This document shows positions 61,245-64,000 of a stretch of 64,000 nucleotides of DNA, one piece after another; the stretch's first letter is position 1; each line of letters begins with the position of its first letter. A model generated the notes under the pieces. It made no database searches. It was not told the DNA's origin and worked only from the letters and a program-made list of their open reading frames with translations. Origin of the DNA: Alteraurantiacibacter buctensis (GTDB taxonomy: Bacteria > Pseudomonadota > Alphaproteobacteria > Sphingomonadales > Sphingomonadaceae); the NCBI RefSeq assembly GCF_009827655.1, contig NZ_WTYV01000007.1, forward strand, positions 79,813 through 143,812, in the 5' to 3' direction. The position numbers were made by a program, and so were the translations under genes.

Positions 61245-61287
61245 AAAAGCAGAGCGGCGGCCCTCTCCTGCCGGAGAAGGCCGCCGC
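61245..61287 (-). terminator. Intrinsic terminator of the adhesin gene
   Basis: Downstream of the adhesin stop on the minus strand, GCGGCGGCC and GGCCGCCGC form a perfect 9-bp stem (61279-61287 with 61254-61262) extended by CTC/GAG, and TTTT (61248-61245) follows a few bases later. It is the likely end of the adhesin transcript. Confidence 0.7.
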
Positions 61288-61315
61288 CCGTTGAAGTTAC
61301 CGAACCGCTAGCGGA

Positions 61316-64000
61316 TCAGAACTTGATGCTGGCGCCCACGCCGCCGCCGACGGCGTCGCTCGAGAAGCCGACATTCGCGCCGATGCCAAAGCCGGTTTCG
61401 GTGACGAACTGGGCGCGGATTGCACCGGCGACTTCGCCCTCGAAGATACCGGCGCCGCCAGCAAAGCCACCCTCACCGTTGGCCAGGTTGAGCGGAGCGG
61501 CGTTCATGGCAAAGCCCATCGCCACGCCTTGGAAGGCACGCTTCACATCACCCTCGAAGCCCGCAATTCGACCGGTCAGGACGTCGACCCGCGCGTTGAC
61601 GGTATCGATGCGTGCGTTGAGCGTGCTTACTGCGCCATTGAGCTGACCCACGTTCACCGCATCGGTCACCGCCGAGCCGGCCGCCACGCCGGTTACGCGA
61701 CCGGTCGAGCTGTCGAGACGGATGCCACCGGCCACCACGTCGCCCGTGACGGTGACGATGTCACCGGCAGTGGTCGAGATGTTGCCGGTGACCGAGGCGC
61801 TGCCGGCCACGGTGAGGTTGCGGCCCACGGCCAGGTCCTGGCCGATGGTGGCGTTGCTGGTAACGGCCAGGGTGCCGGTGTTGGTGGTGGTGGCGTTGAT
61901 CGTGGCGGTGGCGATGGTGCCGCCGTTGATGATGTCACCGCCATCGAGGTTGATGCGGCCGCCGCCGGTGTTGATGTTGGCACCGCTTGTGGCGATGCCG
62001 CCGTTGGCGAACAGCACGCCGTCAACAGCCAGCTGACCGCCCACGGTGGCATCGCTGACCACGTCCAGGGTGTTGGTGCTGATGTTGTCACCGTTGATGA
62101 TGTCACCGCCATCGAGGTTGATGCGGCCGCCGCCGGTGTTGATGTTGGCACCGCTGGTGGCGATTCCGCCATCGGCAAACAGCACGCCTTCGACCGTGGC
62201 GTTGCCATTGAGCTGGGTGTCACCATTTACAGTGAGCGTGCCGCCGACCGCAGAGTTACCCGCCACCGACGAATTGCCACCCACGGTCAGATCGCTGTTA
62301 GCACCGACCAAGGTCACGTCGCCTGTCACCGACTGGTTGCCGGTCTGGGTCAGGTCGCCCGTCAGGCCAACGTTGCCGTTAAGGGTCGTCGCACCCGTCT
62401 GCACCAGCGTTCCGGTGTTGGCGATGCCGGCCGTGGTGGTCTGACCGGTCACGTTCAGGGTGTTGTTGACCGTGGTCGCCCCGTTCAGCGTAGTGGCGCC
62501 ATTCACAGTTGCACTGTTGTTAACAACCAGATCATCGGTTGTGATGGTCCCACCGTTGATGATGTCACCGCCATCGAGGTTGATGCGGCCGCCTCCAGTA
62601 TTGATGTTCGCACCGAGGGTGGCGATACCACCCGTCGCAAACGTAACACCAGTTACTGTCGCGTTGCCCCCAACATTCAGGTCGCTGTTAGCGCCAACCA
62701 GGGTGACATCACCTGTCACCGATTGGTTGCCGGTCTGGGTCAGGTCGCCGGTCAGGCCAACGTTGCCGTTAAGGGTCGTCGCACCCGTCTGCACCAGCGT
62801 TCCGGTGTTGGCGATGCCTGCCGTGGTGGTCTGTCCGGTAACATTCAGGGTGTTGTTGACCGTGGTCGCCCCGTTCAGCGTGGTGGTGCCGTTGACAGTG
62901 GCGGTGCCACCCACGGCCAGATCGCTGGTGGCACCAGCCAGGGTCACGTCACCCGTAACCGTCGCGTTACCGTTCTGGACCAGCGTGCCATCGTTGGTGA
63001 TGCCATCGGTGGTGGTCGCGCCGTCAACGTCGAGGTTGCCGGTCACCGCCGAATTGCCGGCCACCGACGAGTTGCCGCCGACCGAGAGATCGCTTGTCGC
63101 GCCTACGAGAGTGACGTCCCCGTTCATCGTGCTGGTGCCATTGACCGTGAGGCCGCCAGCGCCCGCAGTGATCGAATTACCCGAGATGTTGCCCGAAGCG
63201 GTTAAGGTCTGGGTATTGATCGTGGTCGAGTTAAGCGTGGTGATGGTGCCGTTGGTGGCGGCAACAGTGCCGAAGCTACCGGTGTTGCCCTGCACGGTAC
63301 CAGTCGTAGTGACGATATCACCCGACAGTGTGGTAATGTCACCCGACAAAGTGGTGATGTTACCCGTACCGGTCGAGAAGTCACCGCTGGTCGACAGGAA
63401 GTCACCCGTGGTGGTGGTGACGTTGCCGGCACCGGCATTCACGTCGCCGCCGCTGGTGTTGATGTCAGCACCGTTGGTCTGGACACCGCCATTCAGCGTG
63501 GACAGCCCGGTCACGGTTTGCGTTCCAGCCACAGTCGTGTTGCCGGAGAAGCTGCCGTCAACTGCCGACACATCGCCGGTGAACGTTCCGTTGCCGGTAT
63601 TGTCGACGTTGAAGGTGGTACCCACACCTGGAGTGGTGCTTGCCACATTCATGCCGGCATCAGTGAGGGTAACCGTGGTGGAACTGGTGCCACCATGAAG
63701 CGTCAAGCTGTCATTGTCGATTTCAACGTAGCTAGTTCCAGCACCCGAATCGAGGGTGAGGGCACCATTGGTGCCCGAACCAACCACGGTGGGGGTGGTA
63801 ATCGAGGTTGCCGCCACGGTTCCACCGGTCACGTTGCCCGTCAGGTTACCGGTCACATTGCCAGCCAGGTTACCGGTCACGTCGCCGGTCAGGTTACCGG
63901 TCACGTCGCCCGTCAGGTTGCCGGTCACATCGCCCGTCACGTTGCCAGCCAGGTTACCGGTCACGTCGCCGGTCACGTCGCCCGTCAGGTTGCCGGTCAC
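61316..64000 (-). CDS. Trimeric-autotransporter-like adhesin, C-terminal 894 residues (5' end outside the window)
   Basis: The frame is open to the window edge; the GTG at 64000 is only a codon of the repeat, so the gene is 5'-truncated by the window. The start visible here is TGNLTGDVTGN repeats, followed by many copies of (S/T)GNxTxxG-type, Asn/Thr/Gly-rich motifs such as TGDVTLVGANSDLNVGG and GGRINLDGGDIINGG. Then comes NVGQLNGAVSTLNARIDTVN, a short coiled coil, and a YadA-like anchor (VKRAFQGVAMGFAMNAAPLN to GGGVGASIKF). It likely forms a trimeric surface fibre. Confidence 0.88.
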   Translation of the reverse strand: MTGNLTGDVTGDVTGNLAGNVTGDVTGNLTGDVTGNLTGDVTGNLAGNVTGNLTGNVTGGTVAATSITTPTVVGSGTNGALTLDSGAGTSYVEIDNDSLTLHGGTSSTTVTLTDAGMNVASTTPGVGTTFNVDNTGNGTFTGDVSAVDGSFSGNTTVAGTQTVTGLSTLNGGVQTNGADINTSGGDVNAGAGNVTTTTGDFLSTSGDFSTGTGNITTLSGDITTLSGDIVTTTGTVQGNTGSFGTVAATNGTITTLNSTTINTQTLTASGNISGNSITAGAGGLTVNGTSTMNGDVTLVGATSDLSVGGNSSVAGNSAVTGNLDVDGATTTDGITNDGTLVQNGNATVTGDVTLAGATSDLAVGGTATVNGTTTLNGATTVNNTLNVTGQTTTAGIANTGTLVQTGATTLNGNVGLTGDLTQTGNQSVTGDVTLVGANSDLNVGGNATVTGVTFATGGIATLGANINTGGGRINLDGGDIINGGTITTDDLVVNNSATVNGATTLNGATTVNNTLNVTGQTTTAGIANTGTLVQTGATTLNGNVGLTGDLTQTGNQSVTGDVTLVGANSDLTVGGNSSVAGNSAVGGTLTVNGDTQLNGNATVEGVLFADGGIATSGANINTGGGRINLDGGDIINGDNISTNTLDVVSDATVGGQLAVDGVLFANGGIATSGANINTGGGRINLDGGDIINGGTIATATINATTTNTGTLAVTSNATIGQDLAVGRNLTVAGSASVTGNISTTAGDIVTVTGDVVAGGIRLDSSTGRVTGVAAGSAVTDAVNVGQLNGAVSTLNARIDTVNARVDVLTGRIAGFEGDVKRAFQGVAMGFAMNAAPLNLANGEGGFAGGAGIFEGEVAGAIRAQFVTETGFGIGANVGFSSDAVGGGVGASIKF
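61923..62640. repeat. Repeat family A inside the adhesin gene (three copies)
   Basis: A unit encoding GANINTGGGRINLDGGDIINGG occurs near 61923-62010, 62091-62180 and 62552-62640. Its first two copies are nearly identical, while the third has several silent changes (for example CCTCCAGTA for CCGCCGGTG), so they have aged differently. Confidence 0.85.
62291..62875. repeat. Repeat family B inside the adhesin gene (390-nt offset)
   Basis: A block of about 190 nt, encoding TTVNNTLNVTGQTTTAGIAN to TGDLTQTGNQSVTGDVTLV, occurs at about 62291-62485 and again 390 nt (130 codons) later at 62681-62875 with very few differences. The size and near identity point to a recent in-frame duplication. Confidence 0.85.

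Noticed and set aside
62460..63698. A 412-codon plus-strand frame rich in Val/Pro/Ser, and another at 61529-63205
   Set aside because: They mirror the low-complexity repeats of the adhesin gene on the opposite strand; repeats keep several frames open.
61900..64000. A CRISPR-like array of short repeats
   Set aside because: The repeats are in-frame coding units of an adhesin with no constant spacer length and no cas genes.

Overview
The window looks like chromosomal DNA of a high-GC Gram-negative alphaproteobacterium, most likely of the Sphingomonadales. The grounds are the tol-pal and his gene orders, a Sphingomonas-style TonB receptor with linked esterases, the DUF3489/DUF2924/recombinase triad, the style of the RSH and IF-3 proteins, and several TTG/GTG starts with four-base stop/start overlaps. 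This placement comes from reading the proteins; no database was searched.

Positions 1-27,400 are accessory. They open with a DUF3489-DUF2924-serine recombinase operon (27-2361), then about 1.25 kb of gene debris. Next is a nine-gene copper-resistance cluster (3629-11454): a P1B Cu+ ATPase with YHS and heavy-metal-binding domains, a small membrane protein, CueR, two small secreted proteins, and copABCD. A MerR-type promoter with a 19-bp spacer precedes it, and two copies of an intergenic repeat flank it. A minus-strand operon follows (19311-12447): a TonB receptor and three secreted alpha/beta hydrolases, one of them a two-domain fusion. It is divergent from a CpxRA-like two-component system. 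The gap between them holds paired direct repeats spaced 22 bp and a strong intrinsic terminator in the receptor leader. Then come an XRE regulator, a PD-(D/E)XK nuclease-like gene and a decayed prophage packaging module: a ParB/DNA-methylase, a DUF5681 gene with an in-frame amber codon, and a terminase lacking its N-terminus. A tRNA-Ser(GGA) gene closes the region.

Positions 27,500-61,000 are mostly core. They include a zincin, a secreted cyclophilin-like protein, the (p)ppGpp enzyme, RlmJ, an M1 aminopeptidase, a class I/II aminotransferase, HemF, PdeM, IF-3 (apparently with an AUA start), an SLC13 transporter, the ybgC-tolQRAB-pal operon, a his cluster (hisB-H-A-F-E plus HIT) with three non-his passengers, SspB, Gmk, DapD and an M19 dipeptidase. 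A compact three-gene module at 31632-33201 pairs a YqcI/YcgG (GntA-like) protein with a DUF1989 protein and may act on guanidino compounds.

The right edge (61316 to the end) is the C-terminal 894 residues of a very repetitive trimeric-autotransporter-like adhesin that runs off the window. Before it lie a terminator and a short relic of ftsK.
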